Part shown: in pieces, positions 12,449-30,082 of the stretch | Position numbering within the stretch: the first letter of the stretch is position 1 | How the letters are laid out: each line of letters opens with the position of its first letter | Assembly: GCA_029977845.1 (NCBI GenBank) | Contig: JAPOKC010000023.1 | Span: 1-42,618, forward strand | Reading direction: 5' to 3' | Length of the DNA stretch: 42,618 bases | Origin: Mycobacteriaceae bacterium | GTDB lineage: Bacteria; Actinomycetota; Actinomycetes; Mycobacteriales; Mycobacteriaceae | Translations under genes and position numbers: made by a program | The notes under the pieces: model-generated | Told to the model about the DNA's origin: nothing | Databases searched by the model: none | What the model saw: only the letters and a program-made list of their open reading frames with translations

Positions 12449-12832
12449 ATGGCACGCGTCAAACGCGCACTCAACGCCCAGAAAAAGCGGCGGACCCTCC
12501 TCAAGGCGTCCAAGGGTTACCGCGGTCAGCGTTCGCGGCTGTACCGCAAAGCCAAGGAGCAGCAGCTCCATTCGTTGACCTACGCCTACCGGGACCGTCG
12601 TGCCCGCAAGGGTGACTTCCGCAAGCTGTGGATCACCCGCATCAACGCCGCGGCCCGCGCCAATGACATCACCTACAACCGGTTGATCCAGGGCCTCAAG
12701 GCCGCCGGTGTCGAGGTCGACCGCAAGAACCTCTCCGAGATCGCGATCAGCGATCCGGCGGCGTTCACCGCTCTGGTCGAGGTGGCTCGCGCCGCCCTGC
12801 CCGCCGATGTCAACGCGCCGTCTCCTGCCTGA
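12449..12832 (+). CDS. rplT: 50S ribosomal protein L20
   Basis: A 127-residue protein with the L20 hallmark [15 protein letters not shown] and [17 protein letters not shown]20 binds 23S rRNA early in large-subunit assembly and in several bacteria represses its own operon through the infC or rpmI leader. The ribosome-binding site AGAGGAA lies five bases before ATG 12449. tsnR follows after nine bases. Confidence 0.97.
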   Translation: MARVKRALNAQKKRRTLLKASKGYRGQRSRLYRKAKEQQLHSLTYAYRDRRARKGDFRKLWITRINAAARANDITYNRLIQGLKAAGVEVDRKNLSEIAISDPAAFTALVEVARAALPADVNAPSPA

Positions 12833-12841
12833 CGGTGACAG

Positions 12842-13657
12842 GTGACTGATGGGGTAGCGACCCCACTGACTCCACGATCCGCCCGGGTGGCGGCTGCGGT
12901 GAAACTGCAGCGCCACACCGGGCGGCGTCGTTCCGGGGGTTTTCTGGCCGAAGGTCCCAATCTGGTGGCGGCCGCGGCTGCCCGCGGGTTGGTCGACGAG
13001 GTCTTTGCGACGGAGGCTGCCGCCGAACGTCATCGCGATCTGCTCGGCGGACTGAAGGTGACACCGGTCACCGAGGCGGCGGCCAAAGCGCTGTCGGAGA
13101 CGGTGACCCCGTCCGGACTCGTCGCGGTCTGCCGCACTCCCGAGACCGACCTCGACAGCGTGCTGGCCGATCGCCCCACCTTGATCGCCGTCGCGGTGGA
13201 TCTCTCCGAACCCGGTAACGCCGGAACGTTGATCCGGACCGCCGACGCGATGGGGGCGGCGGTGGTGGTCTTCGCCGGCCAGACCGTGGACCCCTACAAC
13301 GGCAAGTGCCTGCGCTCCTCGGCGGGCAGCATCTTCTCGCTGCCGGTGCTGACCGAACCGGACGTCGTGGGACTGCTGGAACGGTTGCGTGCCGCGGGCC
13401 TGCAGGTGCTGGCCACCGCTCTGGATGGTGCGGTCGATCTCGACGACGCCGGCCTGGTCCTGGCCAAACCCACGGCATGGGTGTTCGGCTCCGAGGCGCA
13501 CGGGCTGGCGGTCGAGGTCACCGCCCAGGCGGATCGCACCGTGAAGATCCCGATGGCCGGGGGTGCGGAGAGCCTCAACGTTGGCGCGGCGGCCGCCATC
13601 TGCCTGTACGAGACGGCACGCGCGCAGCGCCGGCCCCGGGGGTCTGAGCAGGCATAG
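12842..13657 (+). CDS. tsnR: TrmH/SpoU-family rRNA 2'-O-methyltransferase
   Basis: A 271-residue protein with the SPOUT methyltransferase motifs: motif 1 (AVDLSEPGNAGTLIRTADA), motif 2 (WVFGSEAHGL) and motif 3 (IPMAGGAESLNVGAAAAI), which form the knotted SAM site. A substrate-binding L30e-like domain precedes them. It equals M. tuberculosis Rv1644 (tsnR) in position. The target nucleotide in 23S rRNA cannot be fixed from the sequence; thiostrepton resistance should not be assumed from the name. The GTG start lies nine bases behind rplT with only a weak ribosome-binding site, so it probably depends on the operon upstream. Confidence 0.88.
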   Translation: MTDGVATPLTPRSARVAAAVKLQRHTGRRRSGGFLAEGPNLVAAAAARGLVDEVFATEAAAERHRDLLGGLKVTPVTEAAAKALSETVTPSGLVAVCRTPETDLDSVLADRPTLIAVAVDLSEPGNAGTLIRTADAMGAAVVVFAGQTVDPYNGKCLRSSAGSIFSLPVLTEPDVVGLLERLRAAGLQVLATALDGAVDLDDAGLVLAKPTAWVFGSEAHGLAVEVTAQADRTVKIPMAGGAESLNVGAAAAICLYETARAQRRPRGSEQA

Positions 13658-13792
13658 TGGTGGGACCGCTTTCGGCGGTGCTGTCGCGGTCGGTGGCCGA
13701 TGCGGCCGATGTCGGTATGAGCTACGGCGCGGTGGCGGTGCTGGGCACGTTCACCGCGGCGATCCCGCGACCCTGGCGGCTTCGGTTGTGGC

Positions 13793-15373
13793 TCAGACGA
13801 ATTCCTCGGCGGAGGATTCGATCCAGTCCGACAGCCAGGTGTCCGGCGGGCTCTCCAGCAGCTCACCGGGCATCAACCACTCGTAGATCTCCGCGTAGGT
13901 GCCGCTGCGGTAGGAGTCGATGCGGCGGTTGAGCATCGACGGGCTCAACTCGGCGAAGCTGTCCAGGCCCATCGAGGCGACCATCTGGGCCGCACTGGCC
14001 ACGGTCCCCTTCTGGAAGTTGGCCACCCGGTCGATCTTGTCCGGCACGTGCAGTGCGCGCGACAGTCCCGCGTCCTGGGTGGCCACCCCGGTGGGGCAGC
14101 GGTTGGTGTGGCACTTCAGGGCCTGGATGCATCCGACCGCGAACATCATCGCGCGCGCGGCCAGGGTGAAATCCGCGCCCTGGATGACCCGCCGGACGAT
14201 GTCGAAGCCGGTGGTGATCTTCCCCGATGCGCCGATCCGGATGTGTTGACGCAGACCGGTGCCGACCAGACAGTTCTGCACCATCATCAGACCCTCGGTC
14301 AGCGGCATGCCGACGTGGTCCTCGAATTCCTGCGGTGCGGCGCCGGTGCCGCCCTCTGAGCCGTCCACGATGATGAAGTCCGGCGTGATGCCGGTCTGCA
14401 GCATCGCCTTGCAGATCGACAGGAATTCGGTGCGGGAGCCGATGCACAGTTTGAACCCGACCGGTTTCCCGTCCGACAGGCTGCGCAGCGTCGCCACGAA
14501 ATGCATGAGTTCCAGCGGTGTGGTGAACGCGGTGTGTGCCGGCGGGGAGACCACCGTCTGTCCGACTGGAACACCACGGGTCTCGGCGATTTCCGGGGTC
14601 ACCTTCGGCCCCGGTAGCACGCCGCCCAGACCGGGCTTGGCGCCCTGGGACAGCTTGATGTTGATCGCTTTGACGCTCGGCAGGGCCGCCTTGGCCTTGA
14701 ACTTCTCCGGGTCGAAATGACCGTCGGGGGTGCGGCAGCCGAAATAGCCGGAGCCGATCTCCCAGATCAGGTCGCCACCGTGCTTGAGGTGGTAGGGGCT
14801 GATGGCGCCCTCGCCGGTGTCGTGGGCGAACCCGCCCTTGGCGGCGCCCCCGTTGAGCGCCTCGATGGCATTGGCCGACAGCGCCCCGAAGCTCATCGCC
14901 GAGACATTCAGCAGCGCGATGTCATAGGGCTGGGTGCAGTCCGGACCGCCGAGCCGCACGGTCGGCGCCAGCTCGGTCGCGATCCGGGCGCGCAACGAGT
15001 GGCGCAGGAACTCATGGCCCACCCTCTGCACGTCATGCTCGGTGCCGAACGGCTCGTCGCCCTTGATGCCCTTGGCCCGCCGGTACACCGCGTCCCGGCT
15101 CTCCCGGTTGAACGGGGAGCCGTCGGTGTTGGACTCGATGAAGTACTGGTAGATCTCCGGACGGATCTTCTCGGCCATGAACCGGGCGTGACCGAGAATC
15201 GGATAAGCCCGCAGGATCGAGTGTCGGGTCTGGATCAGATCCCAGGTGCCCAGCGCGGCCAGAGCCGCCACCACCACGGCCGGCACCCACCAGGCGTCCT
15301 GCAACTTGAACGCCATAGCGGCCAAGGCGGCCGCGGCTGCCCACACCAAGCCCACGACGAAGGCTCTGATCAT
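13793..15373 (-). CDS. Membrane-anchored FMN-binding glutamate synthase domain protein
   Basis: A 526-residue protein with two predicted N-terminal membrane helices (about residues 3-22 and 29-46), then the central FMN domain of glutamate synthase large subunit. Seen are the flavin-site motif DGSEGGTGAAP, a GAxGKITTGFDI segment and the three-Cys pattern KCHTNRCPTGVATQ preceded by GC, which holds a 3Fe-4S cluster in GltB. The amidotransferase and GXGXG domains of GltB are absent, so it is not a full glutamate synthase. Stand-alone forms like this are widespread and their substrate is unknown. The ATG start has a GGGAGGAT ribosome-binding site five bases upstream. No partner gene adjoins. Confidence 0.85.
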   Translation of the reverse strand: MIRAFVVGLVWAAAAALAAMAFKLQDAWWVPAVVVAALAALGTWDLIQTRHSILRAYPILGHARFMAEKIRPEIYQYFIESNTDGSPFNRESRDAVYRRAKGIKGDEPFGTEHDVQRVGHEFLRHSLRARIATELAPTVRLGGPDCTQPYDIALLNVSAMSFGALSANAIEALNGGAAKGGFAHDTGEGAISPYHLKHGGDLIWEIGSGYFGCRTPDGHFDPEKFKAKAALPSVKAINIKLSQGAKPGLGGVLPGPKVTPEIAETRGVPVGQTVVSPPAHTAFTTPLELMHFVATLRSLSDGKPVGFKLCIGSRTEFLSICKAMLQTGITPDFIIVDGSEGGTGAAPQEFEDHVGMPLTEGLMMVQNCLVGTGLRQHIRIGASGKITTGFDIVRRVIQGADFTLAARAMMFAVGCIQALKCHTNRCPTGVATQDAGLSRALHVPDKIDRVANFQKGTVASAAQMVASMGLDSFAELSPSMLNRRIDSYRSGTYAEIYEWLMPGELLESPPDTWLSDWIESSAEEFV

Positions 15374-15398
15374 CTGCGATCCTCCCGGCGAGGATTTT

Positions 15399-15413
15399 CG
15401 CGGCGAAGCCGCG
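15399..15413 (-). other. Short hairpin in the leader of the glutamate-synthase-like gene
   Basis: A perfect 6-bp stem with a three-base loop (CGCGGC-GAA-GCCGCG on the plus strand) lies about 25 bp before the minus-strand start codon, just upstream of its ribosome-binding site. It is visible but no role is known. Confidence 0.35.
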
Positions 15414-15456
15414 AGGGAGGGCGGTTTGCCCCACGAGGCGTCATTCTGGCATCACT

Positions 15457-16576
<1,120 letters not shown>

Positions 16577-16577
<1 letters not shown>

Positions 16578-19072
16578 TGCGCCTGCCCTACAGCTGGCTG
16601 CGCGAGGTGGTGCAGGCCGGAGCGCCCGGTTGGGATGTCGAACCGCATGACCTGGAGCAGGCGCTGATCCGGGTCGGCCACGAGGTCGAGGACATCATCA
16701 CCCTCGGTCCGGTGACGGGGCCGCTGAAGGTCGGGCGGGTCAGCGCCATCGAAGAACTCACCGAGTTCAAGAAGCCCATCCGTGCCTGCAAGGTCGACGT
16801 CGGTGAGGAGCAGGACCGCGATATCGTCTGCGGCGCAACCAATTTCGCCGTCGGCGACCTGGTGGTGGTGGCGCTGCCGGGCGCGGTGTTGCCGGGGGAC
16901 TTCACGATCGCCACCCGCCAGACCTACGGCCGGACCTCCGACGGGATGATCTGCTCGGCCGCTGAACTGGGACTGGGATCGGATCACTCCGGCATCCTCG
17001 TGCTGCCGGCCGGCACCGCCGAGCCCGGCGCCGATGCGCACGCCGTGCTGGGACTCGACGATGTGGTGTTCGACCTGGCCGTCACCCCCGACCGCGGCTA
17101 CGGCATGTCGATCCGCGGTATCGCCCGCGAGATCGCCTGCGCGTACGACCTCGAGTTCGTCGACCCGGCCTCGGTTGTCGCGGCGTTACCGGCCGAGGGG
17201 GACGCGCTGGCGGTCACGATCGAACCGGGCACCGGTGTGAGCCGGTTTGCGCTGCGTCCGGTGACCGGCATCGACCCGAAGGCGCTGTCGCCGTGGTGGT
17301 TGCGCCGCCGGCTGATGCTGTGCGGAATCCGGCCGATCTCGCCGGCCGTCGACGTCACCAACTACGTGATGCTCGAACTCGGCCACCCGATGCATGCCCA
17401 TGACCGGACGAGGATCAAGGGCGATTTCGCGGTGCGGTTCGCGCATCCTGGGGAGACCGTCGTCACCCTCGACGATGTCGAGCGCAAACTCGATCCGGCC
17501 GACGTGCTGATCGTCGACGACGTCGCGGTGGCGGCCATCGGCGGTGTGATGGGCGCCGGCACCACCGAGATCGACGCGAACACCACCGATGTGCTGTTGG
17601 AGGCCGCGGTATGGGATCCCGCGGCGGTGTCGCGCACGATCCGTCGCCTGCATCTGGTCAGCGAGGCCGGCCGCCGGTACGAGCGCTCGGTGGACCCGGC
17701 GGTCTCGGTGGCCGCGATCGACCGGTGTGCGGGGCTGCTCGCCGAGATCGCCGGTGGCACAATCGAACCCAAGCTCACCGACTGGCGTGGCGATCCGCCG
17801 CGCGATGACTTCTCGCCACCGCCGGTGCGGATGGCGATCGACCTTCCCGACCGGACGGCGGGTGTGGTCTATCCCGACGGGGCCGCCGTGGCGCGGCTGA
17901 CCCAGATCGGCGCGCGGGTCACCGCTGATGCCGACCCGGCGTATCTGATCGTCACCCCGCCAAGCTGGCGGCCGGATATCAAGCAGCCCGCCGATCTGGT
18001 CGAGGAGGTGCTCCGGCTGGAGAGTCTCGATGTGATCCCGTCGGTGCTGCCCACCGCGCCGGCCGGACGCGGGCTGACTCCCGGGCAGAAGCGCCGTCGC
18101 GCGGTCGGTAAGTCGATGGCGCTGGCCGGTTTCGTCGAGGTGCTGCCCACACCGTTCCTGCCGGCCGGGGTGTTCGACGAGTGGGGGCTGGCTGCCGACG
18201 ATCCGCGACGGAGCACCACCTCGGTGCTAAACCCGCTCGAGGCCGACCGGCCGCATCTGGCCACCACGCTGTTGCCCGCTCTGCTGGAAGCGCTGTCCCG
18301 CAACGTGTCCCGTGGCTTCGGCGATGTGGCACTGTTCTCCATCGCCCAGGTGGTGCAGCCGACCCCGCAGACCCGTGCGGTCGAATTGATCCCCACCGAC
18401 CGACGGCCCACCGATGAGGAGATCGCCATCCTCGACGACTCGCTGCCCAAGCAGCCGGTGCACATCGGTGCGGTGCTGACCGGCTTTCGCGAACCCCGCG
18501 GGCCCTGGGGTGCGGGCCGTGCGGTGGAGGCCGCCGACGCATTCGAAGCGGTGCGCGTCATCGCCCGGGCGTGCGGGGTCGAGGTGACCCTGCAGCCGGC
18601 CCAGCACCTGCCCTGGCATCCCGGCCGCTGTGCGGAGGTGGTGGTCGACGGCCGGGTCGTCGGTCACGCCGGACAGTTGCATCCCGCGGTGATCGAGCGG
18701 TCCGGGCTGCCGAAGGGGACCTGCGCGCTGGAACTCGACCTGGACGCGGTCCCGGTGGCCGAGACACTGCCCGCGCCGCGGGTCTCGCCGTTCCCGGCGG
18801 TGTTCCAGGACCTCAGCGTCGTGGTCGACGCCGCCGTGCCGGCCCAAGCCGTCATCGACGCGGTCCGCGAGGGCGCCGGCGAACTGCTCGAGGACGTCTC
18901 GCTCTTCGATGTCTACACCGGCCCGCAGGTCGGGGAGAACCGCAAATCGCTGACCCTGGCGCTGCGGTTCCGGGCGGCGGATCGCACGCTGACCGAGGAC
19001 GAGGCAAGCGCGGCCCGCGACGCCGCTCTGTCAGCCGCGGCCGATCAATTGGGTGCACAGCTTCGGGGTTGA
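16577..19072 (+). CDS. pheT: Phenylalanyl-tRNA synthetase beta subunit
   Basis: An 831-residue protein, the usual length in mycobacteria. Domains in order: N-terminal and EMAP/OB-type tRNA-binding region (about residues 40-160, [10 protein letters not shown]), B3/B4 editing domain (about 210-400), B5 DNA-binding-like domain, the inactive class II core, and the C-terminal FDX-ACB anticodon-binding domain ([15 protein letters not shown] to the end). It binds tRNA-Phe and clears mischarged Tyr-tRNA. ATG 16577 gives the conserved [12 protein letters not shown] start and overlaps the pheS stop. Its TGA directly abuts the stop of the convergent HNH gene. Confidence 0.97.
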
Positions 19073-20452
19073 CTACCCCGGATCTTCCTGATCGGGTCGC
19101 AGCACCCGCTCCGGGTGGTGATACAGGTTGACCCGGTTCTGACCCCGGTCGAGGTGCCGCGGCGGAATCCATTCGGTTCGGTTGTCGCTCTTGCGTTTTC
19201 GGGTGGTCCATCCGGTCGGCGAGTCATCGACCAGGCGGTTGTCGCAGCCGCAGGCCAGGGTGAGCTCGTCGATATCGGTCCTGCCGCCGTGTTGCCAGTC
19301 GCGTTCGGCGTGGTGAACCTGGCATCGGTTCGGCGGGGCGGTGCAATCCGGTTTCGTGCATCCGCGCTCGAGGGCCTGCAGGACCAGGCGCTGTCCGGGG
19401 CTGGCGGTGCGGCGTGAGCGCCCGTAGTACAGCTGGATCTCGCGGGCGCTGTGGAACAGCGCCAGATAGGGATGGGCGTCGGCGGCCATCCGGATTAGGG
19501 TCGGGATCGGCAGCTGTGTCCCTCCGCCGGTGTGGGCGAGGCCGGCTCCGGCGGACAGATCGGCCAGCGATGCCGTCGCCACCACCGTCACGGGTAATCC
19601 GTTGTGCTGTCCCAGCTTCCCTGACGCCAGCATCGCGCGGCACACAGTCTGCAGTGCGTCATGGGTCCGCTGTGCGGCGGTGCGGGTGTCGGCGGTGATC
19701 TGCGTCTGTGACGGGGTGCCGTCGACGCACTGCTCGGCATCCTCGGGGTTGCAGTACCCGGGAGCGGCGAGCTTGGCGAAGATCGCGTCCAGGGTTGCGC
19801 GCAGTTCAGGATCGAGCCAGCCCGATATCCGGCTCATACCGTCGAGTTCCTGGTGGCCGAGGGTGATACCGCGCTTGCGGGCGTGCTCACGTTCGTCGTC
19901 GAGGGTGCCGTCCTGGTCGAGATAGCCCATCAGCCGGCGAGCGACCTTGCGCAGTCCCTCCGGAGTCAGCCCGCCGGCCAACTGGGCCAGCTGCGATTCG
20001 GCTGCCACGCGGGTACCCGGGTCCACCTCCGTCGGCAGCTGCGACATGAAATCCCGAATAACGGTGACGTGTTCTGCTCCGATCTCGCCGCGGGCCTGGG
20101 CCGCCGCGGTGCTCGCCAGCTGTGGTTCCAGCGGCTCGCCGGTGACGGCCCGGCGGGCACCGAGGTCGGCGGCCTCGGCGATCCGGCGGCTTGCGTCGAG
20201 ACCGCTGATCCCCAGCCGGTTCGAAAGCACGGCCCGCCAGGACTTGGCGCCCATCTCCACCGCGGTGGACTGCGACTGCAGAACAGTGATCAGCGCGTGC
20301 TCGACGGCGGGCTGACGGCGCCGATGGGTTTCGAGCCGGCCCAGCACCGTCAGAGCGTGGGGAGCGGCCAGCGCCTGGACCGGCAGGGATGCCAACCTGG
20401 CCCACGCCGCGTCGAGGTCGTCGAGCGCGGATTCGAAGGCATCGAGTTCCAT
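19073..20452 (-). CDS. 13E12-family (DUF222) HNH endonuclease domain protein
   Basis: A 459-residue protein with an N-terminal DUF222/13E12 helical region (about residues 1-330) and a C-terminal HNH module (about 365-405): CTKPDC, CQVHHAERDWQHGGRTD, then ACGCDNRL. Such genes occur in many copies in mycobacteria, in M. tuberculosis as part of the REP13E12 repeats, and are often mobile or near phage sites. The HNH metal site looks intact (HH and DN motifs), so nuclease activity is plausible. It sits alone between pheT and argC and has a perfect LexA box at its promoter. ATG 20452 is seven bases past a TAGTGT -10 box, so the mRNA is probably leaderless. Confidence 0.9.
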   Translation of the reverse strand: MELDAFESALDDLDAAWARLASLPVQALAAPHALTVLGRLETHRRRQPAVEHALITVLQSQSTAVEMGAKSWRAVLSNRLGISGLDASRRIAEAADLGARRAVTGEPLEPQLASTAAAQARGEIGAEHVTVIRDFMSQLPTEVDPGTRVAAESQLAQLAGGLTPEGLRKVARRLMGYLDQDGTLDDEREHARKRGITLGHQELDGMSRISGWLDPELRATLDAIFAKLAAPGYCNPEDAEQCVDGTPSQTQITADTRTAAQRTHDALQTVCRAMLASGKLGQHNGLPVTVVATASLADLSAGAGLAHTGGGTQLPIPTLIRMAADAHPYLALFHSAREIQLYYGRSRRTASPGQRLVLQALERGCTKPDCTAPPNRCQVHHAERDWQHGGRTDIDELTLACGCDNRLVDDSPTGWTTRKRKSDNRTEWIPPRHLDRGQNRVNLYHHPERVLRPDQEDPG

Positions 20453-20455
20453 GTA

Positions 20456-20471
20456 TCGAACACTAGTTCGA
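20456..20471 (-). promoter_or_regulatory. Perfect LexA (SOS) box overlapping the HNH gene promoter
   Basis: TCGAACACTAGTTCGA on the plus strand is a complete mycobacterial SOS box, TCGAAC-N4-GTTCGA, with no mismatch. It overlaps the minus-strand -10 hexamer TAGTGT (20460-20465), which ends seven bases before the HNH start codon. LexA bound here would block the promoter until RecA-stimulated cleavage after DNA damage. It is also 50 bp from the argC start, so an effect on argC cannot be excluded. Confidence 0.9.
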
Positions 20472-20499
20472 ACCTCTGACAGAAATCAGAAGGTATCAA

Positions 20500-22777
<2,278 letters not shown>

Positions 22778-22781
<4 letters not shown>

Positions 22782-23598
22782 CTCTCGAGGATTTCCGCGG
22801 CAAGATCGTCGTGGTCAAGTACGGCGGCAACGCCATGACCGACGACGCGCTCAAGACCGCCTTCGCCGAGGACATGGTGGCGCTGCACAAGGCCGGCGTC
22901 CATCCGGTGGTCGTACACGGCGGTGGCCCGCAGATCAGCGCGATGCTCAAGAGGCTCGGTATCGACGGGGAATTCAAGGGCGGCTTCCGGGTCACCACGC
23001 CCGAGGTGCTCGACGTCGCGCGGATGGTGCTGTTCGGTTCGGTCGGCCGGGAACTGGTGAACCTCATCAACGCGCACGGCCCGTATGCGATGGGTCTCAC
23101 CGGTGAGGATGCCCGGTTGTTGACCGCGGTGCGGCGCAGCGTGCTGGTGGACGGCGTGAACGTCGACATCGGCCTGGTCGGTGACGTGGATGCGGTCAAC
23201 GCCGATGTGCTGCACCACATGATCGACGCGGGACGTATCCCGGTGATCTCGACGATCGGCCCGGACGCCGCCGGCGTGGTGCACAACATCAACGCCGACA
23301 CCGCTGCTGCCGCGGTCGCCGAGGCATTGGGCGCGCAGACCCTGCTGATGCTCACCGACGTCGAAGGCCTGTACACCAGCTGGCCCGACCGCGGCTCGCT
23401 CGTCAGTGAGATCGACACCGCCACACTGGCCGAACTGCTGCCCTCCCTGGAGGAGGGGATGGTCCCCAAGATCGAGGCCTGCCTGCGGGCGGTCGACGCC
23501 GGGGTGCCCAGCGCCTACGTGATCGACGGGCGGGTCGCGCACTGCGTGGTGGCCCAACTCCTGAACGGGAAGGCCAGCGGCACGAAGGTGGTGGCGGG

Positions 23599-23602
<4 letters not shown>
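22778..23602 (+). CDS. argB: N-acetylglutamate kinase lacking the N-terminal regulatory helix
   Basis: ArgB phosphorylates N-acetylglutamate, the committed and normally arginine-controlled step. The 274-residue protein has the amino-acid-kinase motifs KYGGNAM (Lys14), [10 protein letters not shown] (about 46-54), [11 protein letters not shown] and [10 protein letters not shown]. Only 13 residues ([13 protein letters not shown]) precede KYGGN. Other mycobacterial ArgB proteins have about 20 more, including the kinked helix that builds the hexamer and the arginine site. The frame upstream lies inside argJ and encodes nothing like that helix. The C-terminal signature of arginine-inhibited enzymes (H..L.E.FTD.G.GT) is changed to [15 protein letters not shown]. 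Catalysis should be normal; feedback inhibition may be weak or lost. Confidence 0.95.
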
Positions 23603-26170
<2,568 letters not shown>

Positions 26171-26195
26171 TAGCAGAGAACACGAGGAGAAGCTC

Positions 26196-27395
26196 ATGTC
26201 CGAGCGCGTCATCCTGGCCTATTCCGGCGGCCTGGACACTTCGGTGGCCATCAGCTGGATCGGCAAGGAGACCGGCAAGGAGGTGGTGGCCGTGGCCATC
26301 GACCTCGGGCAGGGCGGCGAGGACATGGAGGTGGTGCGTCAGCGGGCGATCGACTGCGGCGCCGTCGAGGCGGAGGTCGTCGACGCCCGCGACGAGTTCG
26401 CCGAGCAGTACTGCCTGCCGGCCATCCAGTCCAACGCCCTCTACATGGACCGCTACCCGCTGGTGTCCGCGCTGAGCCGGCCGCTGATCGTCAAGCATCT
26501 GGTGGAGGCGGCCCGCAAGTTCAACGGCGGCATCGTCGCCCACGGCTGCACCGGCAAGGGCAACGACCAGGTTCGGTTCGAGGTCGGATTCGCCTCGCTG
26601 GCACCGGATCTGGAGGTGCTGGCCCCGGTCCGCGACTACGCCTGGACCCGGGAGAAGGCCATCGCCTTCGCCGAGGAGAACTCGATTCCGATCAACGTCA
26701 CCAAGCGCTCGCCGTTCTCGATCGACCAGAACGTGTGGGGCCGCGCGGTGGAGACCGGTTTCCTGGAACACCTCTGGAACGCGCCCACCAAGGACGTCTA
26801 CGACTACACCGAGGACCCGACGCTGAACTGGAACACCCCCGACGAGGTGATCATCGGGTTCGAGAAGGGCGTGCCGGTCAGCATCGACGGAAACCGGGTC
26901 AGTGTTCTGGAGGCCATCGTCGAACTCAACCGGCGCGCCGGCGCGCAGGGTGTGGGCCGGCTCGACGTCGTCGAGGACCGGCTGGTGGGTATCAAGAGCA
27001 GGGAGATCTACGAGGCGCCCGGCGCGATGGTGCTCGTCACCGCGCACACCGAACTCGAGCACGTCACCCTCGAGCGCGAGCTCGGCCGGTTCAAGCGCGG
27101 CACCGACCGCAAGTGGAGCGAGCTGGTCTACGACGGTTTGTGGTTCTCGCCGCTCAAGCGTGCACTGGAGTCCTTCGTCGCCGACACCCAGCAGCACGTC
27201 ACCGGTGAGATCCGGATGGTGTTGCACGGCGGGCACATCGCCGTCAACGGCCGGCGCAGCCCGGAGTCGCTGTACGACTTCAACCTCGCCACCTACGACG
27301 AGGGCGACACCTTCGACCAGTCCTCGGCGAAGGGATTCGTCCACATCCACGGCCTGTCCTCGAAGATCGCCGCAGCCCGGGACCGCGCCAAATGA
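26196..27395 (+). CDS. argG: Argininosuccinate synthase
   Basis: ArgG condenses citrulline and aspartate using ATP. The 399-residue protein has the PP-loop [10 protein letters not shown] near the start, the [13 protein letters not shown] nucleotide and substrate segment, and [20 protein letters not shown] 26196 has a GAGGAG ribosome-binding site, and the conserved [13 protein letters not shown]-terminus supports it. It lies 25 bp past argR and so is probably in the same transcript. Confidence 0.97.
   Translation: MSERVILAYSGGLDTSVAISWIGKETGKEVVAVAIDLGQGGEDMEVVRQRAIDCGAVEAEVVDARDEFAEQYCLPAIQSNALYMDRYPLVSALSRPLIVKHLVEAARKFNGGIVAHGCTGKGNDQVRFEVGFASLAPDLEVLAPVRDYAWTREKAIAFAEENSIPINVTKRSPFSIDQNVWGRAVETGFLEHLWNAPTKDVYDYTEDPTLNWNTPDEVIIGFEKGVPVSIDGNRVSVLEAIVELNRRAGAQGVGRLDVVEDRLVGIKSREIYEAPGAMVLVTAHTELEHVTLERELGRFKRGTDRKWSELVYDGLWFSPLKRALESFVADTQQHVTGEIRMVLHGGHIAVNGRRSPESLYDFNLATYDEGDTFDQSSAKGFVHIHGLSSKIAAARDRAK

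Positions 27396-30070
<2,675 letters not shown>

Positions 30071-30082
<12 letters not shown>

Noticed and set aside
12842..13657. Thiostrepton-resistance function for tsnR
   Set aside because: The name comes from family similarity only; general TrmH-type rRNA methyltransferases share all visible motifs.
13657..13932. 91-codon plus-strand frame after tsnR
   Set aside because: Its first ~45 residues look protein-like, but the rest runs antisense into the glutamate-synthase-like gene and becomes Arg-rich. It could be the worn start of a lost gene; not enough to call.
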